Shown here: positions 1 to 6,470 of the stretch, piece by piece | How positions within the stretch are numbered: the stretch's first letter is position 1 | Layout: each line of letters begins with the position of its first letter | Assembly (NCBI GenBank): GCA_031287295.1 | Contig: JAITTH010000007.1 | Coordinates: 1-18,012 of the forward strand | Length of the DNA stretch: 18,012 nucleotides | Source: Eubacteriales Family XIII. Incertae Sedis bacterium | GTDB taxonomy: Bacteria; Bacillota; Clostridia; Peptostreptococcales; Anaerovoracaceae | Direction: 5' to 3' | The notes under the pieces: model-generated | What the model was told of the DNA's origin: nothing | What the model saw: the letters and a program-made list of their open reading frames with translations, nothing else | The model's database searches: none | Translations under genes and position numbers: made by a program

Positions 1-1104
1 AATGGAAATAAGAATTGCAATAACCTGCTTACCAAGCTGCTCCGGAGCGCCATAGACCAAACCATCCACGCCTCCGATAGACGCATCTGCAAAGAGCCCT
101 GTCATGATGCCGCCAAAGATGCCTCCGATGCCGTGGCACCCAAACGCATCAAGTGCGTCATCGATTTTAATGATTCTTTTAACGAGCGCAATTCCGAAGT
201 AACAAATGGGCGAAACCAAGAGCCCAATAATCAACGCAGCGTACACCGGTACGAATCCTGCACCCGGCGTAATCCCAACCAATCCTGCAACCACACCGGT
301 ACAGGCACCAATCAAGGTTGGCTTGCCCTCACGAAGCAGGTCAATCACCATCCAGCTAACCAAGGCCGCCGCTGCCGAAACCGCCGTTGTTAGGAAGGCA
401 TGACCGGCAAGCTCGTTTGCCGCAAGAGCCGATCCGGCATTGAACCCGAACCAACCAAACCACAGCAAAGCCATTCCGAGCATAACAAACGGAATGTTAT
501 GCACGCGATATGTAACTTTATCATACCGCTGACGTTTCCCGACGAGAATCGCCAAAACGAGGCCGCTAACACCGGAGCTGATATGAACTACGTTTCCGCC
601 TGCAAAATCAATCGACTCAAGCCATCCGCTTCCGAGCAGTCCGTTTTCGCCCCACACCATGTGTGCAAGAGGATAGTAGACGATGATCGACCAAAGGATG
701 ATGATTGGGACAAGTGCCTTAAAACGAATTCTTCCGGCCACCGACCCTGTAATAATTGCCGGCGTAATTAAAGCAAACATCATTTGAAATGCTGCGAACA
801 CGTAAACGGGAATCGAGCCGCTTTCCGCTTCGGGATCTAGCATATCGTTCATAGAGATTCCCTTCATCAAAATGTGATCAAAAGAACCAAAGATGCCCGC
901 GGTATTCCCACCAAAGGCCATAGAATAACCCACGACAACCCATAAAACAATTCCAATCCCGAGAATAAATACGGAATTCATCATGTTGCTTACAACGTTT
1001 TTCCGTCGTCCAAGACCTCCATAAAAAAATCCGAGACCCGGTGTCATGATGAAGACGAGAGCAGTGCATATAATAATGAAAGCTGTATCTCCGGTATTTA
1101 CCAA
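1..1104 (-). CDS. amt: Ammonium transporter (Amt/AmtB family), C-terminus outside window
   Basis: Membrane channel protein that conducts ammonium/ammonia across the cytoplasmic membrane. About 368 codons are visible; the 3' end runs off the left edge. The start region reads VNTGDTAF, followed by the Amt signature MTPGLGFFYGGL. Further on come LAHMVWG, SIDFAGGNVVHIS (pore Asp and first twin-His region of AmtB) and DAFGCHGIGGIFGG (second twin His), then GIMTGLFA. The chosen start is TTG at 1104, because AAGGGGTG lies about 6 nt upstream; an in-frame GTG at 1113 is the alternative but sits on top of that ribosome binding site. A good promoter lies upstream. No glnK partner is visible; it may lie beyond the edge. 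The family assignment is secure; the exact start is less so. Confidence 0.95.
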   Translation of the reverse strand, partial: MVNTGDTAFIIICTALVFIMTPGLGFFYGGLGRRKNVVSNMMNSVFILGIGIVLWVVVGYSMAFGGNTAGIFGSFDHILMKGISMNDMLDPEAESGSIPVYVFAAFQMMFALITPAIITGSVAGRIRFKALVPIIILWSIIVYYPLAHMVWGENGLLGSGWLESIDFAGGNVVHISSGVSGLVLAILVGKRQRYDKVTYRVHNIPFVMLGMALLWFGWFGFNAGSALAANELAGHAFLTTAVSAAAALVSWMVIDLLREGKPTLIGACTGVVAGLVGITPGAGFVPVYAALIIGLLVSPICYFGIALVKRIIKIDDALDAFGCHGIGGIFGGIMTGLFADASIGGVDGLVYGAPEQLGKQVIAILISI

Positions 1105-1158
1105 TTCACTCACCCCTTTCACAATCCAAAAAATATAAATAAATTCAACACATTTCGT

Positions 1159-1187
1159 AGTATAACGCGAAGAAAAGGGAAAATCAA
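1159..1187 (-). promoter_or_regulatory. Promoter of the amt gene
   Basis: On the minus strand, TTGATT (1187-1182), a 17-nt spacer, then TATACT (1164-1159). This is a good sigma-A match. It gives a leader of about 50 nt before the TTG start at 1104. The site is read from sequence only. Confidence 0.6.
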
Positions 1188-1259
1188 GCACAAAATTAGA
1201 AATATTCAGAATATTAAATTAAATTATCTGTTTTCTTCCTTTGTCGCAGGAGGCTGTTG

Positions 1260-1265
1260 TATAAT
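1260..1265 (+). promoter_or_regulatory. Probable -10 box of mntP
   Basis: A perfect TATAAT is present, but no convincing -35 at normal spacing (TTGTCG at 1241-1246 leaves only 13 nt). The upstream ATG at 1264 overlaps this box, so it is unlikely to be translated. This favours the mntP start at 1312. No manganese-sensing yybP-ykoY riboswitch was recognised in the leader. Confidence 0.35.
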
Positions 1266-1311
1266 GTTCATTACGTCGCCTTTGCGTTTGGTTTTTCTTT
1301 GGAGAATTCGT

Positions 1312-1902
1312 ATGAGCTTTCTTGAACTGTTTATCATTGCTGTCGGACTAAGCATGGATGCCTGCGCAGTGGCAATCGGCGTCGGCTTAACTGAGAAAAC
1401 GCGAAACCAAAAGACGGCGGTGGCTGTCGGCATCTACTTCGGTATCGCACAGGCAGCAATGCCGGCAATCGGATATTTTGCCGGACTACAATTTTCAGAT
1501 AAGATTTCCAAGGTCGATCATTGGGTTGTATTTTTTATTCTCGGAATTCTCGGTGGGAAAATGATTATCGACGCACTTCGTTCCAGGCATTCATCGGATG
1601 CCGTTGCGAAAAACGAAGACGCGCTTGTAAATGCATCCTTCCGGAAAATGTTTCCGTTGGCGATCGCCACAAGCATAGATGCACTTGCCGTTGGTGTGAG
1701 TTTTTCGCTTCTTAACGTTCAAATTTTTACGGCGATCACCTTCATTGGTGTCATTACATTTACCCTCTCGTTTGTGGGATATGAAGTCGGTCAAAAAGCA
1801 GGTGCGCGCTTTGAAACCAAAGCGCGCATAGCCGGTGGTCTTATCCTTATTTTCATCGGCTCAAAACTCCTGCTGGAACATTTGGGTGTCAGCCTCATGT
1901 GA
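1312..1902 (+). CDS. mntP: Manganese efflux pump MntP
   Basis: Six-helix inner-membrane exporter of Mn(II), protecting against manganese overload. The 196-aa product has the two DUF204 repeats of the family. The first begins with GLSMDACAVAIGVGL; the second has ATSIDALAVGVSF, with the conserved membrane Asp in each half. GGKMIIDALR sits between them and GGLILIFIGSKLLLEHL at the end, as in E. coli MntP. The start at 1312 has GGAG at 1301-1304 with a 7-nt spacer. A longer reading from 1264 adds 16 residues but overlaps the -10 box. The last residues (SLM) and the stop are encoded by a sequence identical to the terminal repeat of the element at 15775-16052, so the natural C-terminus may have been slightly altered. 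It is convergent with the metal ATPase gene, 17 bp away. Confidence 0.93.
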   Translation: MSFLELFIIAVGLSMDACAVAIGVGLTEKTRNQKTAVAVGIYFGIAQAAMPAIGYFAGLQFSDKISKVDHWVVFFILGILGGKMIIDALRSRHSSDAVAKNEDALVNASFRKMFPLAIATSIDALAVGVSFSLLNVQIFTAITFIGVITFTLSFVGYEVGQKAGARFETKARIAGGLILIFIGSKLLLEHLGVSLM

Positions 1903-1907
1903 CAAAG
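1891..1907 (+). repeat. Solo copy of the MITE terminal repeat at the end of mntP
   Basis: AGCCTCATGTGACAAAG here is identical over 17 bp to the left terminal repeat at 15776-15792, and is the reverse complement of the right one within 16032-16052. It supplies the last three mntP codons and the TGA stop. A 17-bp match by chance in 18 kb is improbable, so this is probably the relic of an excised or degraded element, or a source sequence for it. No rest of the element is seen here. Confidence 0.55.
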
Positions 1908-1919
1908 GCGTAAACGCCT
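1906..1919. terminator. Short hairpin between convergent mntP and the metal ATPase gene
   Basis: AGGCGT (1906-1911) and ACGCCT (1914-1919) form a perfect 6-bp stem in the 17-bp gap between the two convergent stop codons. The T-tracts on either side are poor, so it is at best a weak bidirectional terminator. Confidence 0.3.
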
Positions 1920-3920
1920 CTATTTAATCCGCATCGCATTACAAATTGCAATCAACGCAACACCAACGTCTCCAAAAACAGCTTCCCACATCGTCGCGAT
2001 TCCTGCGGCTCCGAGTAAGAGGATGACGCCTTTTACCGCAAGGGCAAATATGATGTTTTGGCGAACAACGGTCTGGGTTTTTCGGGCTAAGCGAATCGCT
2101 TCCGCAATCTTGGATGGCTCATCTGTCATGAGCACAATATCGGCAGCCTCAATTGCAGCTTCTGTTCCTACCCCACCCATTGCAATCCCAATATCTGCAC
2201 GTGCCAAGACAGGTGCATCGTTTAGTCCGTCTCCGACAAAGATGAGTGTTTTTTTCTCGGGAAGTGCTGCCTCAAGTTGTTCGATGGCATCCACTTTCTG
2301 GTTTGGTAGCAATTCTGCGTGTACTTCGTCAATACCTAACTGCCCGGCCACTTCCCCCGCCACACCTTTGTTGTCGCCGGTGAGCATCACCGTTTTCTCG
2401 ATGCCAATGGCTTTTAAATCTTTGATTGCCTGAATGCTGTCTGGCTTGATTTCGTCCTCGATTCGGATATACCCGCCAAAACGTCCATCTATCGCAACGT
2501 ACACAACAGTTCCGCCACCTTCAACGGCTTGATGTTCGATCTGCTCTTCGCGCAGGAAACGGCTACTGCCGACAAGGAGCGTTCTGCCGTAGGCGGATAC
2601 GCGTACACCCCTCCCGGATACTTCTTCGTATTGCGGGGAACTGTTTTCCGGAATGTCCTTCCCATAGGCATCCATGATCGACAGCGCAATGGGGTGGTTT
2701 GAGTAGCATTCGGCAAAGGCAGCCGCTTCAAGAATTTCTTCCGCGGAAAACCCCTCTCCCGGCACGATGGCCGATACGCGGAATTTACCTTTTGTCAAGG
2801 TTCCGGTCTTGTCAAATACAACCACTTGCGCACGGTAAAGCGCCTCTAAATAATTGCCGCCTTTGACTAAAATTCCTTTTCGTGACGCAGCACCTATGCC
2901 TCCGAAGAAGCTCAAGGGGATGGAAATAACCAAGGCACAAGGGCAGGAAACGACCAGGAAAACCAGTGCACGCCCGATCCATTCTGAAAAGGTTTCTGCC
3001 GCAAACAGTAGCGGCGGGACGATGGCAAGTGCCACAGCAAGAAATACGACTGCCGGCGTGTAGTATCGAGCAAATTTCGTGATGAATGTTTCTGCAGGCG
3101 CCTTCCGCTCAGAGGCATTTTGGACCAACTCAAGAATCTTTGAGACCGTGGATTCACCAAAGACCTTGGTGACCTGTATCGTCAACAAGCCATTGGTATT
3201 GATGGATCCGGATAGTACGGAATCGCCTTCTCCCACATCGCGTGGCATGGATTCTCCCGTAAGTGCAGAGGTATCCAATGCGGCATATCCGCTTTCTACG
3301 ATCCCATCCAAAGGAATTTTTTCGCCCGGTTTGACAAGGATAAAATCTCCGACTTCAACGGCTTCCGGTGCCACTTTTTCGATTGTGTCGCCTCTTTTTA
3401 TATTGGCATATTCAGGGCGGATATCCATTAAGGAGGCAATGGACTTTCGCGCCCGCCCCGTCGCCATTTCTTGAAACGCTTCGCCAATTTGATAAAAGAG
3501 CATTACGGCAACACCTTCCGGATATTCACCGATACAAAATGCGCCGATGGATGCGATTGCCATAAGGAAGTTTTCATCAAAGATTTGTCCGCGCGTGATG
3601 TTGTACGCAGCACCTAGAAGGACATTACCGCCAATGCATAGATATGCGGTAAGAAAAATCACCAAGGGAAACGGCTCCGACAAGGGTGCGAGCAATGCAA
3701 TAAGAAAGGCAATGATGCCAACCCCGAAAACCACGCGACGAATCATCTTGCGCTTGGTCGAGTCTTCCTTCTTTGAATGCGTGTGCCCGTGGTCGTGTCC
3801 ATGGTCGTGGCCTTGCCCGTGGTCGTGGTCGTGTCCGTGGTCGCAGCAGCTCTCCTGTTTTAGACTTATCGGTTCACAGCATGAACATGATTTTGCGTGA
3901 GATTCTAAATTGAGTGCCAT
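1920..3920 (-). CDS. Heavy-metal translocating P-type ATPase (Cd/Zn/Pb/Co type, CadA/ZntA-like)
   Basis: ATP-driven export of soft divalent metals across the cytoplasmic membrane. The 666-aa product shows the full P1B set: TGES actuator loop, the membrane metal-binding CPC (C326, C328), the phosphorylation motif DKTGTLT (Asp370), LTGDN, and GDGLNDAPVLARADIGIAMG in the hinge. The usual N-terminal HMA (CxxC) domain is missing. In its place residues 12-26 hold two Cys clusters (CSCC and SCC), and residues 27-48 are a His/Asp/Gly-rich tail that probably binds metal. I place the start at ATG 3920: GGAGGG lies 9 nt before it, whereas the upstream ATG at 3947 lacks a good site. The arsR-family regulator is 90 bp upstream on the same strand, and a palindromic operator lies between them. 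CPC plus a CadC-like partner favours Cd/Zn/Pb over Cu. Confidence 0.95.
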   Translation of the reverse strand: MALNLESHAKSCSCCEPISLKQESCCDHGHDHDHGQGHDHGHDHGHTHSKKEDSTKRKMIRRVVFGVGIIAFLIALLAPLSEPFPLVIFLTAYLCIGGNVLLGAAYNITRGQIFDENFLMAIASIGAFCIGEYPEGVAVMLFYQIGEAFQEMATGRARKSIASLMDIRPEYANIKRGDTIEKVAPEAVEVGDFILVKPGEKIPLDGIVESGYAALDTSALTGESMPRDVGEGDSVLSGSINTNGLLTIQVTKVFGESTVSKILELVQNASERKAPAETFITKFARYYTPAVVFLAVALAIVPPLLFAAETFSEWIGRALVFLVVSCPCALVISIPLSFFGGIGAASRKGILVKGGNYLEALYRAQVVVFDKTGTLTKGKFRVSAIVPGEGFSAEEILEAAAFAECYSNHPIALSIMDAYGKDIPENSSPQYEEVSGRGVRVSAYGRTLLVGSSRFLREEQIEHQAVEGGGTVVYVAIDGRFGGYIRIEDEIKPDSIQAIKDLKAIGIEKTVMLTGDNKGVAGEVAGQLGIDEVHAELLPNQKVDAIEQLEAALPEKKTLIFVGDGLNDAPVLARADIGIAMGGVGTEAAIEAADIVLMTDEPSKIAEAIRLARKTQTVVRQNIIFALAVKGVILLLGAAGIATMWEAVFGDVGVALIAICNAMRIK

Positions 3921-3947
3921 GATTGTTTTCCCTCCGATTTTTTCCAT

Positions 3948-3975
3948 GAATATATGAGCATGTATTCATATATTC
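3948..3975 (-). promoter_or_regulatory. ArsR/CadC-type operator before the metal ATPase gene
   Basis: GAATATATGA (3948-3957) and TCATATATTC (3966-3975) are perfect 10-bp inverted arms with an 8-bp spacer. The core AATATATGAGCATGTATTCA is identical at 19 of 20 positions to the operator before the repressor gene at 4399-4418. The shape matches SmtB/ArsR 12-2-12 operators. It implies that the ATPase gene has its own metal-induced control besides readthrough from the repressor gene. Confidence 0.75.
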
Positions 3976-4010
3976 TGCTAAAAAAATTTCTTCCTTTTCT
4001 ATGTGATGGT

Positions 4011-4379
4011 TTATGTATGGCGAACGTGTAATAACCCTTGCATAAAGATGGTGCCCACATGCTCGTCGTCGAGTGAATAATAGATCGTTTTTCCCTCCCG
4101 GCGATTCTTCACCAGCTTTGTTTGTCGAAGCGTACGAAGTTGATGTGAAATAGCCGAATCGGTCATGCCCAACAATGCGGCAATATCGCAGACGCACATT
4201 TCAGATTCGAAAAGCGCGCTCAAAATCTTAACCCGCGTAGGATCACCGAAAATCTTGAATAAGTCGGCAAGCTCGGTAAGCGTGTTGTCTTCCGGCATTT
4301 TACCGCGAACCTTCTCGATGACTTCCTCGTGGATCATCCGACATCCGCATAGATCGTCTTGTATAGGATTGGGATTCAT
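4011..4379 (-). CDS. ArsR/SmtB-family metal-sensing repressor (CadC-like)
   Basis: Winged-helix repressor that leaves DNA when it binds Cd/Pb/Zn. The 122-aa product resembles CadC. It has N-terminal cysteines in DDLCGC, LADLFKIFGDPTRVKIL, then ESEMCVCDIA, where CxC in the recognition region forms the alpha3N thiolate site with the N-terminal Cys. The recognition helix is MTDSAISHQLRTLR and the wing is NRREGKTIYYSL. DDEHVGTIF plus LLHVRH supplies the Asp/His ligands of the alpha5 site, so both classical metal sites appear intact. The start is ATG 4379, with GGAGG 5 nt upstream; a TTG at 4391 in frame falls before the ribosome binding site. It is transcribed ahead of the metal ATPase and is very probably its regulator. 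Confidence 0.95.
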   Translation of the reverse strand: MNPNPIQDDLCGCRMIHEEVIEKVRGKMPEDNTLTELADLFKIFGDPTRVKILSALFESEMCVCDIAALLGMTDSAISHQLRTLRQTKLVKNRREGKTIYYSLDDEHVGTIFMQGLLHVRHT

Positions 4380-4396
4380 AAACTCCTCCAAACAAT

Positions 4397-4448
4397 TGAA
4401 TATATGAGCGTGTATTCAATTATATATGTTCTTTTGTTTTTTTGTCAA
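4397..4448 (-). promoter_or_regulatory. Autoregulated promoter and operator of the arsR-type gene
   Basis: On the minus strand, TTGACA (4448-4443), an 18-nt spacer and TATAAT (4424-4419) make a near-consensus promoter. The inverted repeat TTGAATA/TATTCAA (4397-4418) follows directly at the expected start of transcription, an ideal place for repression. The -35 box lies inside the last codons of the DNA glycosylase gene. Confidence 0.75.
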
Positions 4449-4935
4449 GTGCCTCTGCAACTTTTTTCCATTGCTCATAAAATTCAGGTCTTTTTTGAGT
4501 TGCGCGGTTTGCCGGACTGGTGGATGGCAAGTAAATCGCACTCGTTCCTACCTCTTCGGCACAAAGTGTATTAAATAAGTTGGTTGCGGATTTCCCTGTC
4601 GTGAAAATCGTTTGGATTTGCGTTTTTTCCAAAAGCGTACGAAACCGATTTGGTTCCGGATTTCGAATGCTTGCATCGGAGGCACCTTCAATTTCGCATG
4701 CATGTAAAACATCCCAAAGCGCAATTCGATTTTCCAGCAGAAACGCCCGGCGGGCATTCACATTGCTATCGGGTTCAGGTTGATTCAAAACCTGCGCCAA
4801 TGTCTTCCAAAAGATATTCTGAGGATGCCCATAAAAGAAACCCATTTCTCTGGATTTCGGCGAAGGAATTGTTCCCAGGATGAGCACTTTTGAATTTTTG
4901 TCAAAAAGCGGCGGCCATGGGTGAATCAATTTCAT
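4420..4935 (-). CDS. DNA-deoxyinosine (hypoxanthine) glycosylase, UDG superfamily
   Basis: Base-excision repair enzyme removing deaminated bases (hypoxanthine, possibly uracil) from DNA. The 171-aa product carries the superfamily motifs. ILGTIPSPKSRE (residues 18-30) contains the GxxPSP active-site loop, YGHPQNIFW (35-43) the base-binding pocket, and LPSTSPANR (136-144) the DNA-intercalating motif 2. These fit the family 6 HDG group better than classical Ung, which has GQDPYH. The start is ATG 4935: it overlaps the mutY stop as ATGA, has GGGAG about 6 nt upstream, and yields the family's usual N-terminus (IHPWPPLFD). A longer in-frame reading from 5022 lies wholly inside mutY and is unlikely. 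It is the last gene of a repair operon and is translationally coupled to mutY. Confidence 0.88.
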   Translation of the reverse strand: MKLIHPWPPLFDKNSKVLILGTIPSPKSREMGFFYGHPQNIFWKTLAQVLNQPEPDSNVNARRAFLLENRIALWDVLHACEIEGASDASIRNPEPNRFRTLLEKTQIQTIFTTGKSATNLFNTLCAEEVGTSAIYLPSTSPANRATQKRPEFYEQWKKVAEALDKKTKEHI

Positions 4936-6059
4936 ACGCTTCTCCCATGGGTACAATCCCAGATTTTTCGAAATGCGCTTGGAAGCGCGTAATCCTCTGC
5001 AATTTCCCTCGGCGTTGCCCAAACAAATTCTTCTGTCTCAAATAGATTCGCCACCTTCGAACAATCGACGGAGGATGCGTTTTCAAAGGAAATTGAAAAG
5101 CCATGCATCTTCCAACGAATATGCGTAAACACATGGATATGCTGACCCATGTCTTCAACAGAAAGAAGTCTCTCTCCTACAGGCGCAAACCACCGATACA
5201 CTTCGTTTTCATTCATGTGCATTTCGCGATTCGGAAGCGACCACATGCCTCCAAGGAGCCCTTTCAGCGGACGTCTGCAAAGAAGAATTTTGTTCTCGCA
5301 AGCGATCACGAAAACACTGATATCCACTTCCTTTTTTTCTTTTTTCGGAATTCGTACCGGGTAGGACGCTTCCTCTCCCAAAGCATGTGCTCTGCAATTC
5401 TTATGAAGGGGACATCTTTCACAGGTTGGCGCGCCGTTCGGGATACAGAAGGTTTGTCCGATTTCCATCAAACTTTGTGTAAATGCGCCACATCGCCCGG
5501 AACCTGCGGCAGGATAAATTTTTTCAAGCGCAACACGGACAGCTTCCTTTGTTTGCGGGGCATCCACTGACGCAGAAAGACCAACAACTCTCGCAATAAC
5601 ACGTAGTACATTTCCATCCACTGCCGGAATCGGCAAATCAAAGCAGATGGACGCAATTGCCCCGGTCGTATATTCTCCGATGCCCGGAAGGCTACGAATC
5701 GCCTTGGGGTCCGAGGGGAATACACCGCCGTACTCCTGCAAAATGATCTGCGCTGCGTGCTGCATATTTCGTATACGACGGTAATAACCGAGCCCTTCCC
5801 AAAGCTTCATCAGTTTGCCTTCCTCTGCTTCTGCAAGGGATTGAATGGTCGGGAGGTCGTTAAGAAACCGTATGTAATATGGAATCACTGTTTCCGCACG
5901 CGTCTGCTGAAGCATAATCTCCGAAAGCCATACGCGATAAGGATCGGTATCCTGTCGCCACACATAATCTTTTGCGGACTGTGCATACCAATCGGTTAGA
6001 ATGTTAACCATCTCGCCCGGTAAATTTATTTCCCTATATCGGTTTTGTCCCATCTGCAT
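4932..6059 (-). CDS. mutY: A/G-specific adenine DNA glycosylase MutY
   Basis: Removes adenine mispaired with 8-oxoguanine, preventing G:C to T:A mutations. The 375-aa protein has the whole family plan. Catalytic Glu47 is in WLSEIMLQQTR, the helix-hairpin-helix is LPGIGEYTTGA (124-134), and catalytic Asp148 is in PAVDGNVLRV. Four cysteines for the 4Fe-4S cluster lie at 205, 213, 216 and 222 (spacing 7-2-5). A C-terminal Nudix-like 8-oxoG recognition domain runs from about residue 245 (GLLGGMWSLPN, FTHIRWKM). The start is uncertain: ATG 6059 or 6053 overlap the upstream gene by up to 34 bp, while ATG 6011 leaves a short gap with GGG close by. It sits between an alkyltransferase-like gene and a glycosylase gene, making one repair operon. 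Confidence 0.95.
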   Translation of the reverse strand: MQMGQNRYREINLPGEMVNILTDWYAQSAKDYVWRQDTDPYRVWLSEIMLQQTRAETVIPYYIRFLNDLPTIQSLAEAEEGKLMKLWEGLGYYRRIRNMQHAAQIILQEYGGVFPSDPKAIRSLPGIGEYTTGAIASICFDLPIPAVDGNVLRVIARVVGLSASVDAPQTKEAVRVALEKIYPAAGSGRCGAFTQSLMEIGQTFCIPNGAPTCERCPLHKNCRAHALGEEASYPVRIPKKEKKEVDISVFVIACENKILLCRRPLKGLLGGMWSLPNREMHMNENEVYRWFAPVGERLLSVEDMGQHIHVFTHIRWKMHGFSISFENASSVDCSKVANLFETEEFVWATPREIAEDYALPSAFRKIWDCTHGRSV

Positions 6060-6340
6060 TGTTCCATATCTACTTTCCCATCACGAAGAAAAGATACGCC
6101 TTCTTCCATAAGAATAGCTCTGCGAAGATGTGCGTGCGCACCACCTGTAATCGTGCCATCTTGTTTGACGACGCGCTGCCACGGAAGCGCATCGGGACAG
6201 GCATGCATTGCCCATCCGACTTCACGCGCCGCACGGGGATTGCCAAGCATACGTGCAATTTGACCATAGGAGACAACTTTTCCATACGGTATTTCTGCAA
6301 CGACTTTATAGACCTGATCAAAAAAGCTTCCGTCCATCAT
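6026..6340 (-). CDS. Alkyltransferase-like protein (ATL; MGMT family without active-site Cys)
   Basis: DNA-damage sensor that binds O6-alkylguanine and flags it for nucleotide excision repair, without transferring the alkyl group. The 104-aa product matches only the DNA-binding domain of O6-methylguanine methyltransferase: IPYGKVVSYGQIARMLGNPRAAREVGWAMHACP, with the Arg finger in RAAR. Where the methyltransferase has PCHRV, this protein has PWQRV (Trp54), the hallmark of ATL proteins. Start ATG 6340 and ATG 6337 are adjacent; AAAGGA upstream suits the second slightly better. It is the first gene of a repair operon, overlapping mutY. Confidence 0.88.
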   Translation of the reverse strand: MMDGSFFDQVYKVVAEIPYGKVVSYGQIARMLGNPRAAREVGWAMHACPDALPWQRVVKQDGTITGGAHAHLRRAILMEEGVSFLRDGKVDMEQCRWDKTDIGK

Positions 6341-6470
6341 TTCCTTTCATCCTAGCCCCTATATTTCAGTATAGCGAATGCTTCGAATAAAGTACTATAC
6401 CAATCTTATGAATCTCCTATATAATAACAAGATAATCCGTTAGCACAAATTCACACCACAGAAAAAAACG
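6341..6470. promoter_or_regulatory. Divergent promoter region between the repair operon and the sensor kinase
   Basis: The 130-bp spacer is AT-rich. On the plus strand TATAAT occurs at 6420-6425, a likely -10 for the kinase gene, without a clear -35. On the minus strand TATACT at 6373-6368 is a candidate -10 for the repair operon, also with a weak -35. The kinase gene has only a poor ribosome binding site (A-rich). Confidence 0.35.

Noticed and set aside
1264..1311. Upstream start for mntP adding 16 residues
   Set aside because: The ATG overlaps the TATAAT box and the extra residues do not fit the family N-terminus. GGAG sits before the ATG at 1312.
1114..1311. Manganese riboswitch (yybP-ykoY) before mntP
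   Set aside because: I looked for the conserved GGGGAGUA-like core and paired stems and did not find them in the short leader.
2023..2433. 136-codon plus-strand ORF opposite the metal ATPase
   Set aside because: It is complementary to the highly conserved ATPase hinge region. It has no ribosome binding site and its Ser/Ala-rich composition is typical of antisense frames.
4936..5022. 29-residue N-terminal extension of the DNA glycosylase
   Set aside because: It would be entirely embedded in mutY in another frame. The ATGA overlap and ribosome binding site favour ATG 4935.
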